64,000 nucleotides of DNA from Salinimonas profundi. Its GTDB lineage: Bacteria; Pseudomonadota; Gammaproteobacteria; Enterobacterales; Alteromonadaceae. This document shows positions 1-8,841 of this stretch, piece by piece. The stretch covers positions 124,001-188,000 of the forward strand of contig NZ_JABBXD010000007.1 of the NCBI RefSeq assembly GCF_014750655.1, written 5' to 3'. Position 1 is the stretch's first letter. Each line of letters starts with the position of its first letter. Under the pieces are notes generated by a model. The model saw only the letters and a program-made list of their open reading frames with translations, was not told the origin of the DNA and did no database searches. The position numbers and the translations under genes were made by a program.

Positions 1-174
1 GCCGCCAAAATGTTTAGCACTTTTGAACACGCTTTGCACGTGTTGCCCCTCATCCTCTGGGACGTCTGTGTTAGTAAGGCCGGTTATATCATCGTGATTT
101 CTGATAATTTCATGTAACAAAGACGTGCCACTACGATGATGACCCGCTAAAAAAATAAAGTTTTTATCTACCAC
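1..174 (-). CDS. Sulfotransferase, N-terminal part (cut by window edge)
   Basis: Only the first 58 codons are present. The translation starts VVDKNFIFLAGHHRSG. Residues 10-18 (AGHHRSGTS) form the 5'-phosphosulfate P-loop of PAPS-dependent sulfotransferases, so the product probably transfers sulfate to a glycan or other acceptor. The GTG start at 174 has AAGGA about 8 bases upstream, and the gene begins 3 bases after the stop of the upstream glycosyltransferase-like gene, so they are likely one transcript. The fold assignment is firm for the P-loop; the acceptor is unknown, and the catalytic remainder lies outside the window. Confidence 0.75.
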   Translation of the reverse strand, partial: MVDKNFIFLAGHHRSGTSLLHEIIRNHDDITGLTNTDVPEDEGQHVQSVFKSAKHFGG

Positions 175-177
175 GTT

Positions 178-1020
178 TTAATCCTTCACCAGGTCGAGGT
201 TTTTATGATCCTCGTTTTGTGTGTAATACGCTGAAAGCTCTTCTTCACTTGCATGCTGGAAATACAGATAGGTATCACTAAAATCTATGGGTCTTGCACG
301 TCCATACCCTATAGGCAAATCTTCATAGCCACGTAATCGAGCGACGAGAAACCTAATTAATGGGCGCATCTTTTTGCGCATCCAGCTGTTTTTAGTGTTA
401 GGCATAAACAGGATTCGCGGAAGCTTGCGCAGCTTAGGACTTGCGGCCAGCGCGAACTTTGTTTCGGGAGGCATTTGATTGTCGGCAAGTTCAATATTAT
501 TCAGGTATTTCAGAAAATCCTCGAACCCATCCCGGCGAATGATAATCAGGCTTTGCTGTAAAAGCTGTGGAACCCCGGCTGCATTCCCAAACATAAATGG
601 CGTATTCATTTTAGAAATACAATGCTCAATCACCCCTTCACCCTGTAACAAGGCATCCTGCTCAACATAGACCCAGTAATCGCAGTCGCACAGAGAGGCG
701 TAAGTCAGTCCCATTATCACTGAGCGCATGTAGCCACAGTATTTCCCCGTATGTGCTGTACTGTGTCCCGCATTTTCAGACAACGAAACAAATTCAACAT
801 CGTTCAGATCTTCTGGATCAGGTTTCGTCGGGGAGTTGCTGTCGACAATGAGAATTTTCTGCGGCTGCGTGTTATTCAGCACGGATTTTTTCCACTTACG
901 AAAAAAGGAAACTGATCGTATTTCTTCGCTTCCGTAACGAACTCGCTTTTCATTCGGGTCATCGCCACACCACCACCCAGAGGTAATAACGTACTTATAC
1001 TTCAAATTTTTATCGCTCAT
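178..1020 (-). CDS. Glycosyltransferase-like protein (GT-A type suspected)
   Basis: A 280-residue soluble protein with no clear signal peptide. Residues 53-62 read as a Rossmann-like strand (QKILIVDSNS), and residues 117-123 (VYVEQDA) look like the acidic metal-binding segment of a nucleotide-diphospho-sugar transferase. I do not recognise a precise family. An AAGGA lies upstream of the ATG at 1020, and the partial sulfotransferase follows after 3 bases. Neighbouring deacetylase, ATP-grasp and sulfotransferase genes on the same strand suggest a role in building or decorating a surface glycan. Sugar donor and acceptor cannot be stated. Confidence 0.55.
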   Translation of the reverse strand: MSDKNLKYKYVITSGWWCGDDPNEKRVRYGSEEIRSVSFFRKWKKSVLNNTQPQKILIVDSNSPTKPDPEDLNDVEFVSLSENAGHSTAHTGKYCGYMRSVIMGLTYASLCDCDYWVYVEQDALLQGEGVIEHCISKMNTPFMFGNAAGVPQLLQQSLIIIRRDGFEDFLKYLNNIELADNQMPPETKFALAASPKLRKLPRILFMPNTKNSWMRKKMRPLIRFLVARLRGYEDLPIGYGRARPIDFSDTYLYFQHASEEELSAYYTQNEDHKNLDLVKD

Positions 1021-1054
1021 TAAAACGAGTTTCCTTTTTCTTAAAAATTAACAA

Positions 1055-2038
1055 CTAAAAGAAATTTGATAGTTTGGCTTTGAATTTCATAGGCGTATCG
1101 CTGATATCATTATGAACACCGATACGAAGTAGTTTATGCGGATTCAAGCTGCCATCCTCATTAATACCACGCATTGTGGTAACGGCAGCTGAGTAATGCG
1201 CTTTTACAATATCAAATGCCTGCTCTGAAAAGTCACCATTAGGAAAACAAAATGTGGTAACGGGCGCACCAGTCATTTCTTGCAAAATTTGCTGGGCTTC
1301 AACAATCTCTTCCTGCAAAAGCGTCTCGCTTAGTCCTTCCTTAAGCCTGTAGTGACGGCGGGTATGGCTGCCAACCTCTACACCCATGGCAGCTTTCGCA
1401 TCAAGCAGCTGCTCAGTAGATATCATCTCAACAGGGCTATCCTGTTTTGCCGGAATGGCCGCCAGTGCGTTATAAATTTCATGATCTGAATGGCGTTTTA
1501 AATGATCAATGACCCGGGCGGCTTCATCCCTGCTTAAGGGCAGCGAAATGCGTTTATCAATTAGCCGCAATAGTGGGCCCCAGTCGTCGGTTGGCTGCGC
1601 ACCTTCTGCTAACAATAACTGAAGCACCTTATTTGGCCAGAAGGGCGCAGGCTTGCCTAAAAAGTCGGTCACTACATACAGGGTAGAGCGAAAGCCAAAC
1701 TGTTTTAACACCGGAAAGGCAAACTCATAGTTATCCAGCCAGCCATCATCAAATGTAATGGCGACAGTCAGCGGCGCGCGGGTGATTTCCGGTTGCGCCA
1801 GCCAGTCAGAAACTGTCATAACCGGCACTTTTTCATCATGCAGGGTTTGCATATGCATGGCAAAGGTCTTATCCGACACCACCATACCCGGCTCTTCGCG
1901 CTGATAGCGAGGATCATTTTCCGGCAATACGCGGTGATACATCAGAATTATCAGCTTCTTGTTACCGCGCCTGACCATCGACCAGCCAAGTGTGCCGGCT
2001 GCAAACGACAACGTATTTTTTACTAATTGCTTAATCAT
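1055..2038 (-). CDS. Polysaccharide deacetylase family protein (NodB homology domain)
   Basis: 327 residues. The NodB motifs are present: LMYHRV at 32-37, the catalytic/metal motif TFDDGW at 95-100, and the zinc-binding SHTRRH at 224-229, followed by a conserved PNG segment (FCFPNGDF). Such enzymes remove N- or O-acetyl groups from glycans in a divalent-metal-dependent way. No clear cleavable signal is seen, although the N-terminus is hydrophobic at 8-20, so its location is uncertain. It begins 5 bases after the ATP-grasp gene's stop, implying co-transcription. Deacetylase genes of this kind are frequent in exosortase-associated polysaccharide loci; the exact substrate is unknown. Confidence 0.85.
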   Translation of the reverse strand: MIKQLVKNTLSFAAGTLGWSMVRRGNKKLIILMYHRVLPENDPRYQREEPGMVVSDKTFAMHMQTLHDEKVPVMTVSDWLAQPEITRAPLTVAITFDDGWLDNYEFAFPVLKQFGFRSTLYVVTDFLGKPAPFWPNKVLQLLLAEGAQPTDDWGPLLRLIDKRISLPLSRDEAARVIDHLKRHSDHEIYNALAAIPAKQDSPVEMISTEQLLDAKAAMGVEVGSHTRRHYRLKEGLSETLLQEEIVEAQQILQEMTGAPVTTFCFPNGDFSEQAFDIVKAHYSAAVTTMRGINEDGSLNPHKLLRIGVHNDISDTPMKFKAKLSNFF

Positions 2039-2043
2039 AATAC

Positions 2044-3201
2044 TTACAGATAATGCTTAAGTTCAAACCAGAACGGGCCCATATCATCCATACGGTTGAT
2101 CTCGTGACGGCGGTTACTGAACTTAGGTGTTAAAAATGTGCCTACCGCATTAAGTTTCTCGCTGGTGCTGAGATGTTTATCTTTCAGTTGTAGGTAAAGG
2201 TTATCCACATCGCCTAATAACCAGCGAAGCTGCACGCCTTCTTTGAATCCACGGTGTCGTTCGAGCGTTTTATATTCGCCATCAAACAAAAGTTCCGGAA
2301 AGCTGACGCCTGCATCAATGGCCAGTTGCAATGAGCCCCACAGGCGGGTATTGATTTCCATCAGATAAGGCGTGCCATCTGCTGCCACGCGAAACTCCAC
2401 CATGGCCACACCGTGCCAGTTCACCGCGTCGAGCAGCGCTCTGGCATGCTTTTCCATATCAGGATTAATTGGCGCACTGGCACTTAATACACTCACACCG
2501 CCTGAAGGCGGCTTTTCCCGCAGACGTTTATGGGCAAAAAACGCTTTTGCCTCGCCCTTCTGGTAATAGCAGAAAACGCCGGCACCATGGCCATCAATAT
2601 ATTGCTGCACCATAAAGGGGTGGTTATTGAAATACACCTTGTCTTCAGTTAATTGCTGTAATTGCGATGCGTTATGCACAATATGGACCTGGGTTTCCAG
2701 CCACTGGTTATCAACCAGCACCTTTGAAAGGGCAGGCTTTAACACACAGGGAAAACTGATGGCACTATGGTCGATATCCGACGCGCGCTGACAATACTGG
2801 GAAAAAGGCACAGGAACACCAAGCGATTCAGCCAGATGATTCAGGGCTGACTTGTCACTTAAAGACAGTAACGTATCGATATCAGCGAAGGGGAGTTTGC
2901 AGGGAGGCAGTGCATCACGGTGCTGCACCAGCGTGCGACTGGTGACTTCCGTAACTGGCAATAAAAAGTCAATCTCATACTTTATTACGGTATCATTAAC
3001 CCAGTTGAGGAACTTCTGCGTATCATCAGAAGGATTTGGGCACGTCAGGTATTGATGACTGTAGCGAGAGCATCCCGCCAAGGCCTGTTCGTGACTGTCA
3101 GTGGTGAAAACCTGAATGTCAGAACGCTTTCCCAATGCGCGGGTGGTGGCCAGTGCACTTCGTTGTGCTGCATCAAAAATTAATACTGCGGTTTTTTCCA
3201 T
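2044..3201 (-). CDS. ATP-grasp domain protein (carbamoyl-phosphate-synthase-like)
   Basis: About 385 residues from the ATG at 3201. An in-frame TTG at 3231 is possible, but neither has a strong ribosome-binding site. The N-terminus (EKTAVLIFDAAQRSALATTR) is a Rossmann-like pre-ATP-grasp fold. The middle contains a lysine-rich phosphate-binding strand (FPCVLKPALSK), and the C-terminal part ends in the metal-binding sequence YLMEINTRLWGS. ATP-grasp enzymes ligate a carboxylate to an amine or thiol using ATP. In polysaccharide loci they may attach amino acids or similar groups, but the substrate here is not inferable. It is first in a minus-strand operon, divergent from the glycosyltransferase at 3305. 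Confidence 0.8.
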   Translation of the reverse strand: MEKTAVLIFDAAQRSALATTRALGKRSDIQVFTTDSHEQALAGCSRYSHQYLTCPNPSDDTQKFLNWVNDTVIKYEIDFLLPVTEVTSRTLVQHRDALPPCKLPFADIDTLLSLSDKSALNHLAESLGVPVPFSQYCQRASDIDHSAISFPCVLKPALSKVLVDNQWLETQVHIVHNASQLQQLTEDKVYFNNHPFMVQQYIDGHGAGVFCYYQKGEAKAFFAHKRLREKPPSGGVSVLSASAPINPDMEKHARALLDAVNWHGVAMVEFRVAADGTPYLMEINTRLWGSLQLAIDAGVSFPELLFDGEYKTLERHRGFKEGVQLRWLLGDVDNLYLQLKDKHLSTSEKLNAVGTFLTPKFSNRRHEINRMDDMGPFWFELKHYL

Positions 3202-3304
3202 GGCGTTACAACAATGTCCAGTATGCAGCAAGGATTTTGCTTGTTATCCTTGTCTTTAGTAGTAAAAAATAGGAAGTTTTTCGGCTAACGCCTTACACCT
3301 CATT

Positions 3305-4444
3305 ATGACCTATAAAATTATGCACTTGATTGACACAACCGGCCCGGGAGGGGCTGAAGATGTGTTCATCACATTAGCCGATAAAATACGAGGCCTCAAT
3401 ACCGATTCTGTCGCCGTTATTCGTGGCGAGGGATACGTGGCAAAGCAATTACGCGCCAAAGGTATAGAACCGATCATAATTGACTCAAAAGGCAGCTTTA
3501 ATGTTGGCTTTATTAAGTCGTTGTGTCAGTTGATAAAAAAGCACAATATAGGCCTTATCCAGTCACACCTGCTGGGCTCCAACGTGTATGCTAGTATCGT
3601 CGGGTTAATTACCCGAACGCCCGTTGTGGCAACTTACCACGGCATGGTGGATGTGTCGCCCAATGAACGTTTTAAACGCCTGAAACTGTGGTTTATGCGA
3701 AATGGCATCGCACGGTTTGTGGCAGTAAGTCACTCGCTTCAGCAAAAGATCCAGGAGCATAACCTGTTAGTGCCTGAACGTACCAGTGTCATTTATAATG
3801 GTATTGATACCAGCCTGTATAGTACAGCCCGGGTTACCCGGTTAAAGCGTGAGTTGGCTATCAGTAGCGATACCTTTTTACTGGGCGCACTGGGCAATGT
3901 AAGAAAGTCGAAGCGCTATGATATTCTGGTTGATACCGTACACCGCCTGAATCAGCGCGGCATACGTGTAGCGGTGGTTATTGCCGGCGACCCGAAAGTG
4001 TCAATTAAAGAAAAGTTGGACGCACAAATGCAGTCGCTGGGCGTGACCAATATCCACTTTATTGGTTTTATTGATGACACGGCAGAATATTTGCAAAACC
4101 TCGACGGTTTTGTATTAAGCTCAGACGCTGAAGGGTTTTCCATTAGTACTATCGAAGCGATGGCCACAGGCCTACCGGTTATAGCCACCAAGTGTGGCGG
4201 GCCGCAGGAAATTATTCAGAATGAAGCGCAGGGCGCATTGGTGGACATTGATGCAGACGCATTAGCCGATGCCATTGCGAACAGCGTAAGCACCTGGCAG
4301 GAAAGTAAAGTGAACCAGCAGGCAATAATGCGTGTACAAGAGGCGTTTTCTCAACCGGCCATGGTAAATGCCTACGCGCAGCTCTATGCTGCCGTAGACA
4401 CATCTTTTCCTTCGCAAGCAGTAAATGTGGAGCCAATCTCTTGA
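3305..4444 (+). CDS. Glycosyltransferase family 4
   Basis: 379 residues with the GT-B two-domain layout of GT4 enzymes. The N-terminal acceptor domain opens with GPGGAE at 13-18. The C-terminal donor-binding domain carries the E-x7-E motif (E276 and E284, in AEGFSISTIEAM), followed by GLPVIAT and CGGP. It should move a sugar from a nucleotide donor onto a growing glycan at the cytoplasmic face of the membrane. It is the first gene of a plus-strand run (phosphatase, ligase/polymerase, second glycosyltransferase, secreted beta-helix protein), and its stop overlaps the next start by 4 bases. Confidence 0.9.
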   Translation: MTYKIMHLIDTTGPGGAEDVFITLADKIRGLNTDSVAVIRGEGYVAKQLRAKGIEPIIIDSKGSFNVGFIKSLCQLIKKHNIGLIQSHLLGSNVYASIVGLITRTPVVATYHGMVDVSPNERFKRLKLWFMRNGIARFVAVSHSLQQKIQEHNLLVPERTSVIYNGIDTSLYSTARVTRLKRELAISSDTFLLGALGNVRKSKRYDILVDTVHRLNQRGIRVAVVIAGDPKVSIKEKLDAQMQSLGVTNIHFIGFIDDTAEYLQNLDGFVLSSDAEGFSISTIEAMATGLPVIATKCGGPQEIIQNEAQGALVDIDADALADAIANSVSTWQESKVNQQAIMRVQEAFSQPAMVNAYAQLYAAVDTSFPSQAVNVEPIS

Positions 4445-4992
4445 GTTACAGTCAGTATATCGCCGATACCTATGGTTCCAAACGAGGCCTTGCCCGTTAC
4501 GTTAAGTTCAATATCAAAAAGCGGTTAGGCGCTTACAAAAGTGCAAATGGCAACAATATAAAAGACACAACACGTTTAATCTATGTGTGTAGTGGCAACA
4601 TATGCCGCAGTCCCTTTGGTGAGGCTGTCAGTCTGAAAGCTGGCTTTCCGGCTATCTCATTTGGTTTGCATTGCCGTGGAGGCGATCCGGCCTTCGATAA
4701 AACGCTGGACTACGCTAAACGCCATGGTTACAACCTGGAACGTCACCGTTCCACTAAAATGGTTGACTACACGCCCCTTAAGGGTGATTTACTCATTGTA
4801 ATGGAACCGGCCCACCTGGATGAGCTGAACGCGCTTTACCCGAACGTAAATAAAGTGCTTATAGGGCAGTTTGCGTCAAATAAGACGGTGTATTTGCACG
4901 ATCCCTTCAATACTAATCAAGCCTTTTTCGATAAATGTATGCAACAGATTGAAGAAGCCACATTGTCGCTAATAACTACAATTAAGAAGTAG
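4441..4992 (+). CDS. Low-molecular-weight protein tyrosine phosphatase (Wzb/Etp-like)
   Basis: 183 residues. The P-loop CX5R is at C50-R56 (CSGNICRS), and the DP general-acid motif is at 154-155 (HDPFN). In capsule and exopolysaccharide loci these enzymes dephosphorylate the BY-kinase that controls chain length and export. The start is TTG at 4441, overlapping the stop of the upstream gene; GGAG lies 8 bases before it. The catalytic core is preceded by about 45 extra residues compared with a typical 145-residue Wzb. No cognate kinase is visible in the window. Confidence 0.88.
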   Translation: MSYSQYIADTYGSKRGLARYVKFNIKKRLGAYKSANGNNIKDTTRLIYVCSGNICRSPFGEAVSLKAGFPAISFGLHCRGGDPAFDKTLDYAKRHGYNLERHRSTKMVDYTPLKGDLLIVMEPAHLDELNALYPNVNKVLIGQFASNKTVYLHDPFNTNQAFFDKCMQQIEEATLSLITTIKK

Positions 4993-4998
4993 AACGTT

Positions 4999-6327
4999 AT
5001 GAAAACCAAGGCGCAAACTTTCCACGACTCAGACTTTTTGTTTCTAAAAGTAAAAAACTTATGGTCCTACTTTAAATCGGAATCTCTGGCGTTCAAAAGC
5101 ATCTGTGGGTATATGTTTGTGGAAATGTTCCGGCCCCAGTCAATATTTACGTTTTTAGACTTCATGCCCTGGGCGCAGTTTTTCTTATTACTCAGTTTTG
5201 TAGGGTTGTTTTCAGATAGCAAAGCTAAATTCCGGTTTACTGGGACGCATGCACTGCTTCTCCTCTTCACTGTTATCTTACATTTATCTATGGTTACAGC
5301 ATTCAATATTAGCTGGTCGATACAGTACTATATATACTTCATACAATGGGTAATAATATTTCTTCTTATTACTACAATAGTAACTACCAGAGAGCGCTTT
5401 TATACGTTATTCCTTGTGTTCTTTTTGTGTGCTTTGAAAATCGCTATTGGCACAACAAAAAACTGGGCGATGAGAGGCTTTGGGTTCACATCCTGGGGAT
5501 TAAAAGGGCCGTCCGGCTACTTCGAAAACTCCGGTGAATTAGCGATTTTAATGCTAGTACTATTTCCTATAGGGTTTTATCTCTATAAAGCCTTGAAAGG
5601 TGATGTTGGGAAATGGGAAAAAATAGTTCTACTTGCTGCCACTATATGTCCAGTGCTAACGATTCTTGGCTCCAGTAGTCGAGGCGCTCAAATAGCTCTC
5701 GTAGTACAATTGCTATTAATGTTCTGGCGACAAATTTTTAAACCTAAAGTTATTATCGGAATATTAATTACAGGCTATATAGGGTGGCAGGTGCTTCCCC
5801 AAGAGCAAAAGGATCGCTATACGACCATTGGTACTGATAAATCATCAATGCAAAGGCAGCTATATTGGGAAAACGGTTGGGAGATGATGAAAGACCATCC
5901 TGCGTTGGGTGTAGGCTATTTTAATTTCAGGCCCTATTTCGAAACCTATTATCCGGAAGATGTTCTTTACGATTATGCAGAGCTACCACATAACATTTTT
6001 ATACAAATTGGGACGGATGCCGGTTTCGCTGGGCTCTTTGCATATTTATTGCTCATAGCTAATGCACTGCTTAAGAAGAGAGTGACATTTATTTCATCGC
6101 AACGCGATCAAACTAAACAAGATGAGGTGTACCACTTTTTATGGCCTGCTTTAAAGGTTGGTATTGTCGGCTTTGTTATAGCAGGGCAGTTTGTAACGGT
6201 GGGCTACTATCCTTTCTTATGGCTTTCTATCGCATTTCAAACTGCATTAATTAACTCCTTGAGCAATAAGAGAACAGATTCGCTGGTGGAGCCACAATAT
6301 AAGTTGAGAAGCAATGAAGTACGATAA
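4999..6327 (+). CDS. O-antigen ligase/polymerase-like membrane protein
   Basis: 442 residues with roughly ten hydrophobic segments. A longer extracytoplasmic loop around residues 255-330 (RYTTIGTD, WENGWEMMKDHPALGVGYFNFR, LPHNIFIQIGTDAGFAGL) matches the pattern of the Wzy_C/O-antigen ligase domain, including the conserved G-G-x-N-x-P-H-N-like end (AELPHN). Such proteins polymerise repeat units or transfer a glycan onto lipid or protein on the periplasmic side. In exosortase loci a related O-glycosylation ligase is common, so either function is possible. It lies 6 bases after the phosphatase and overlaps the next gene by 14 bases. Confidence 0.8.
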   Translation: MKTKAQTFHDSDFLFLKVKNLWSYFKSESLAFKSICGYMFVEMFRPQSIFTFLDFMPWAQFFLLLSFVGLFSDSKAKFRFTGTHALLLLFTVILHLSMVTAFNISWSIQYYIYFIQWVIIFLLITTIVTTRERFYTLFLVFFLCALKIAIGTTKNWAMRGFGFTSWGLKGPSGYFENSGELAILMLVLFPIGFYLYKALKGDVGKWEKIVLLAATICPVLTILGSSSRGAQIALVVQLLLMFWRQIFKPKVIIGILITGYIGWQVLPQEQKDRYTTIGTDKSSMQRQLYWENGWEMMKDHPALGVGYFNFRPYFETYYPEDVLYDYAELPHNIFIQIGTDAGFAGLFAYLLLIANALLKKRVTFISSQRDQTKQDEVYHFLWPALKVGIVGFVIAGQFVTVGYYPFLWLSIAFQTALINSLSNKRTDSLVEPQYKLRSNEVR

Positions 6328-7264
6328 GGTATGGATAACATGGGAACGGCAACCTCGAAACCGTTCAATGGCTAAATTATTTGACGCAGACTATAAGCAG
6401 GTGTTGTCTTCCCGGAAACGTTTTTTCCGATACCTTCACTGCATTACAGAGACGGTGAAAATCTTCAAAAGCGGATATCGCTTTGTGTTTGTCCAAAATC
6501 CTTCAATCGTTTTGTCTGCGCTTGCGGTGATTGCAAAACCGATCTTTGGGTATAAGTTGATTATCGATGCACATAATGCCGGCGTTAGACCAAAGGAAGG
6601 GAAATATCCGGTTCTTCAATGGTTTAATCTTACAATCCTCAGGGCGTCAGACTGCGTTATTGTCACGAATGAACCGTTGAAACATTATTTGACGGAAAAA
6701 GGAATACTCAGTGCGGTTGTCAGCGATCCTTTACCAGACTTAACGATGCCTAAAAAGCCGGACTACTCAAATTTTGTTTTCGTGGTATGTTCCTGGGCCG
6801 AAGATGAACCAATTTCAGTCTATATTGAAGTAGCGAAAGCCCGCTCAGACTTAAACTTTATTTTTTCCGGAAATTTTCGAAAATATTTTAGTGAAGCAGA
6901 CTTAAAAAATTTACCTCACAATATTATTTTAGCGGGCTTCGTGGATGAGGATGAATACGTTGGGCTACTTCATGATGCCAAAGCAATTGTTGACCTGACA
7001 GAACGGGAAGATTGTTTGGTATGTGGTGCTTACGAGGCAATTTCAGCCTCTCAGAAAGTTATCTTATCTGATACCCCGGTAAATCGTGAGTTATTTGGTA
7101 ATGCAGCCTTTTATACTAAAAACAACAGTGGTGCGTTGAATCGTAGTATCGACGAAGCGTTGCTAACTAACGCAGCAGATAACATAACCCAGTTTAAAAT
7201 GAGCTACAACAGTCGTTTAGACCGTGCAAAAAGCAATGTATTGTCTACACTTGAGTCAACTTAA
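6314..7264 (+). CDS. Glycosyltransferase (GT-B, GT4-like)
   Basis: 316 residues. The first half contains FVFVQNPSIVLSALA and YKLIIDAHNAG, typical of the acceptor domain of GT4-like enzymes. The second half has strands FVFVVCSWAEDEP and NIILAGFVDEDEY, and a donor-site-like stretch LTEREDCLVCGAYEAISA. It is shorter than the usual 370-400 residues and lacks a textbook E-x7-E, so the donor site is divergent. Its start lies 14 bases inside the end of the ligase/polymerase gene, so translation is probably coupled. It likely adds a sugar to the same polymer. Confidence 0.75.
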   Translation: MKYDKVWITWERQPRNRSMAKLFDADYKQVLSSRKRFFRYLHCITETVKIFKSGYRFVFVQNPSIVLSALAVIAKPIFGYKLIIDAHNAGVRPKEGKYPVLQWFNLTILRASDCVIVTNEPLKHYLTEKGILSAVVSDPLPDLTMPKKPDYSNFVFVVCSWAEDEPISVYIEVAKARSDLNFIFSGNFRKYFSEADLKNLPHNIILAGFVDEDEYVGLLHDAKAIVDLTEREDCLVCGAYEAISASQKVILSDTPVNRELFGNAAFYTKNNSGALNRSIDEALLTNAADNITQFKMSYNSRLDRAKSNVLSTLEST

Positions 7265-7301
7265 GTGAATCACCCCTTTAAAAATTGTTAAGGCAGTCTA
7301 T

Positions 7302-8798
7302 ATGAAATTACTAGGTACCTTTGTCCTGGCAGTATTAATTTCTTTTCAACTATCTCTTACTGTGCATGCTGAAGATAAAATTACAGAGTGGTCTTATGAG
7401 GCAAAGATGCCAATGCACCCTGTCTATCCGCGGCCTGATTGTGAAACACAATCTTACGCTCGCCACCGATGGGCACATACGGATATGCCTTATGAAATTC
7501 CCGTAGGTGTTCAGGGGGGAGCCTGGCCTTTTACCTACACGTTAGTAGAGGGGCCAGAAGGTGCAACAATTGGTAATACGCAGGGCTCAGATAATTATGG
7601 CGTTATATCCTGGGACCCTGAATCTGCTGCCAGTGGCAAGACGTCATTTCGTGTCAGAGTGTCAGATAAGGTTGGCAATACGGTAGACTTAACCTGGTCA
7701 GTGACCATCGATAATAGCAAATTTGTGTTTATCAAAGACGGCTATACAGGAGATAAAAAAGGCACAATTGAGCAGCCACTTGAAGATGTCAGTGACTGGT
7801 ATAAGGGAGATAGGGGGGATAAAAAATATCACAATAAAATCATAGTGTTCAGGGATGGCAAATATAGTCTCATCGGCGGTGAAGATACTAATGGAAATGT
7901 GAGACTCGATTCACGTTCGAAGACTCCTTCCTTGATCGGCTTTCCCGGCGAATTACCTGTTATAGACGCGTCAAAAGCAAAAATTTTTACTGACCCCAGA
8001 AAGATGACAGATCTGTTCATAGCGGATTTGCATTTTACCGACTCCCGCCAGGATGTTAGCAATGCGCATTTCTTTTGGGCTATTGGCAATGTCACCCGAG
8101 CCACCTGGTGGAGAAATACATTCACCAATCATGGCATGGGAACGGCTGGCAACGACAATCCTGCCGGCGTATTCATTTCTGACAGAAGATCTCATAAAAA
8201 GAACATTCTATATAAAGATAACCTTCACGATCAGTTTAATAATGGTCGTGGTAACGGTTCTTATGTAGATATTTACTACTCAAGTTATGTGCTAATAGAA
8301 GGCAATCGAGCAAAGAACAGTGATAATTCCTGTGGGTTTTGGGCAAAAGGCACGACTAGTTTTGTCACGATTCGGGATAATCATGTCTACGACAATGTAA
8401 CTAGTGGCGGTATATGTATAGGGTATGGGAAAGAGTCGCCTGAGATTCCTCATGACCATGAAGTTGCCTGGAATAAAATTGTTTTTAATGGTAAATATGA
8501 CAGAGCTAATGCGTTACGATTCGCTGGGCAAAGCTCTTGGGACGGCAAGCATTACAACTCGTATATTTATAGAAATACCTTTGTGAACGGCATCACATGG
8601 ATCCGTTTCGAGGGTAAAAATAAATATATGTTCGATGGGAATGTTGTTGTTAGTAATAAGCCAATTAATACTTCTATTACTAAGACATACTATCCAAACC
8701 TTACAGGTACCTCGGCAGATTTTATAGCAGATACTGAGGGTAATCTTGTTGGCTATGCGAAAGAGTACTCAGGAGCAGTTGGATACAAAAGAGACTAA
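7302..8798 (+). CDS. Secreted right-handed beta-helix protein with Ig-like domain
   Basis: 498 residues. Residues 1-23 form a signal peptide (MKLLGTFVLAVLISFQ..., cleavage after VHA). Residues about 65-140 look like a cadherin/Ig-like repeat (WDPESAASGKTSFRVRVSDK). The rest shows repeated short strand patterns with N-rich turns, as in pectate-lyase-type parallel beta-helices (LIEGNRAKNSDN, VTIRDNHVYDN, YIYRNTFVNG). It may bind, cut or epimerise the polysaccharide made by the upstream genes; no catalytic residues can be assigned. It is the last gene before a strong terminator, 37 bases after the glycosyltransferase. Confidence 0.72.
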   Translation: MKLLGTFVLAVLISFQLSLTVHAEDKITEWSYEAKMPMHPVYPRPDCETQSYARHRWAHTDMPYEIPVGVQGGAWPFTYTLVEGPEGATIGNTQGSDNYGVISWDPESAASGKTSFRVRVSDKVGNTVDLTWSVTIDNSKFVFIKDGYTGDKKGTIEQPLEDVSDWYKGDRGDKKYHNKIIVFRDGKYSLIGGEDTNGNVRLDSRSKTPSLIGFPGELPVIDASKAKIFTDPRKMTDLFIADLHFTDSRQDVSNAHFFWAIGNVTRATWWRNTFTNHGMGTAGNDNPAGVFISDRRSHKKNILYKDNLHDQFNNGRGNGSYVDIYYSSYVLIEGNRAKNSDNSCGFWAKGTTSFVTIRDNHVYDNVTSGGICIGYGKESPEIPHDHEVAWNKIVFNGKYDRANALRFAGQSSWDGKHYNSYIYRNTFVNGITWIRFEGKNKYMFDGNVVVSNKPINTSITKTYYPNLTGTSADFIADTEGNLVGYAKEYSGAVGYKRD

Positions 8799-8811
8799 AT
8801 AGTCTTATCAC

Positions 8812-8841
8812 AAAAAAGGCGCTATCAAGGCGCCTTTTTTT
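8812..8841. terminator. Bidirectional intrinsic terminator between convergent genes
   Basis: Hairpin GGCGC-7 nt-GCGCC flanked by an A run on the left and seven or more T on the right. It closes the plus-strand glycan operon and overlaps the last codons of the convergent sulfotransferase gene. Confidence 0.85.
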
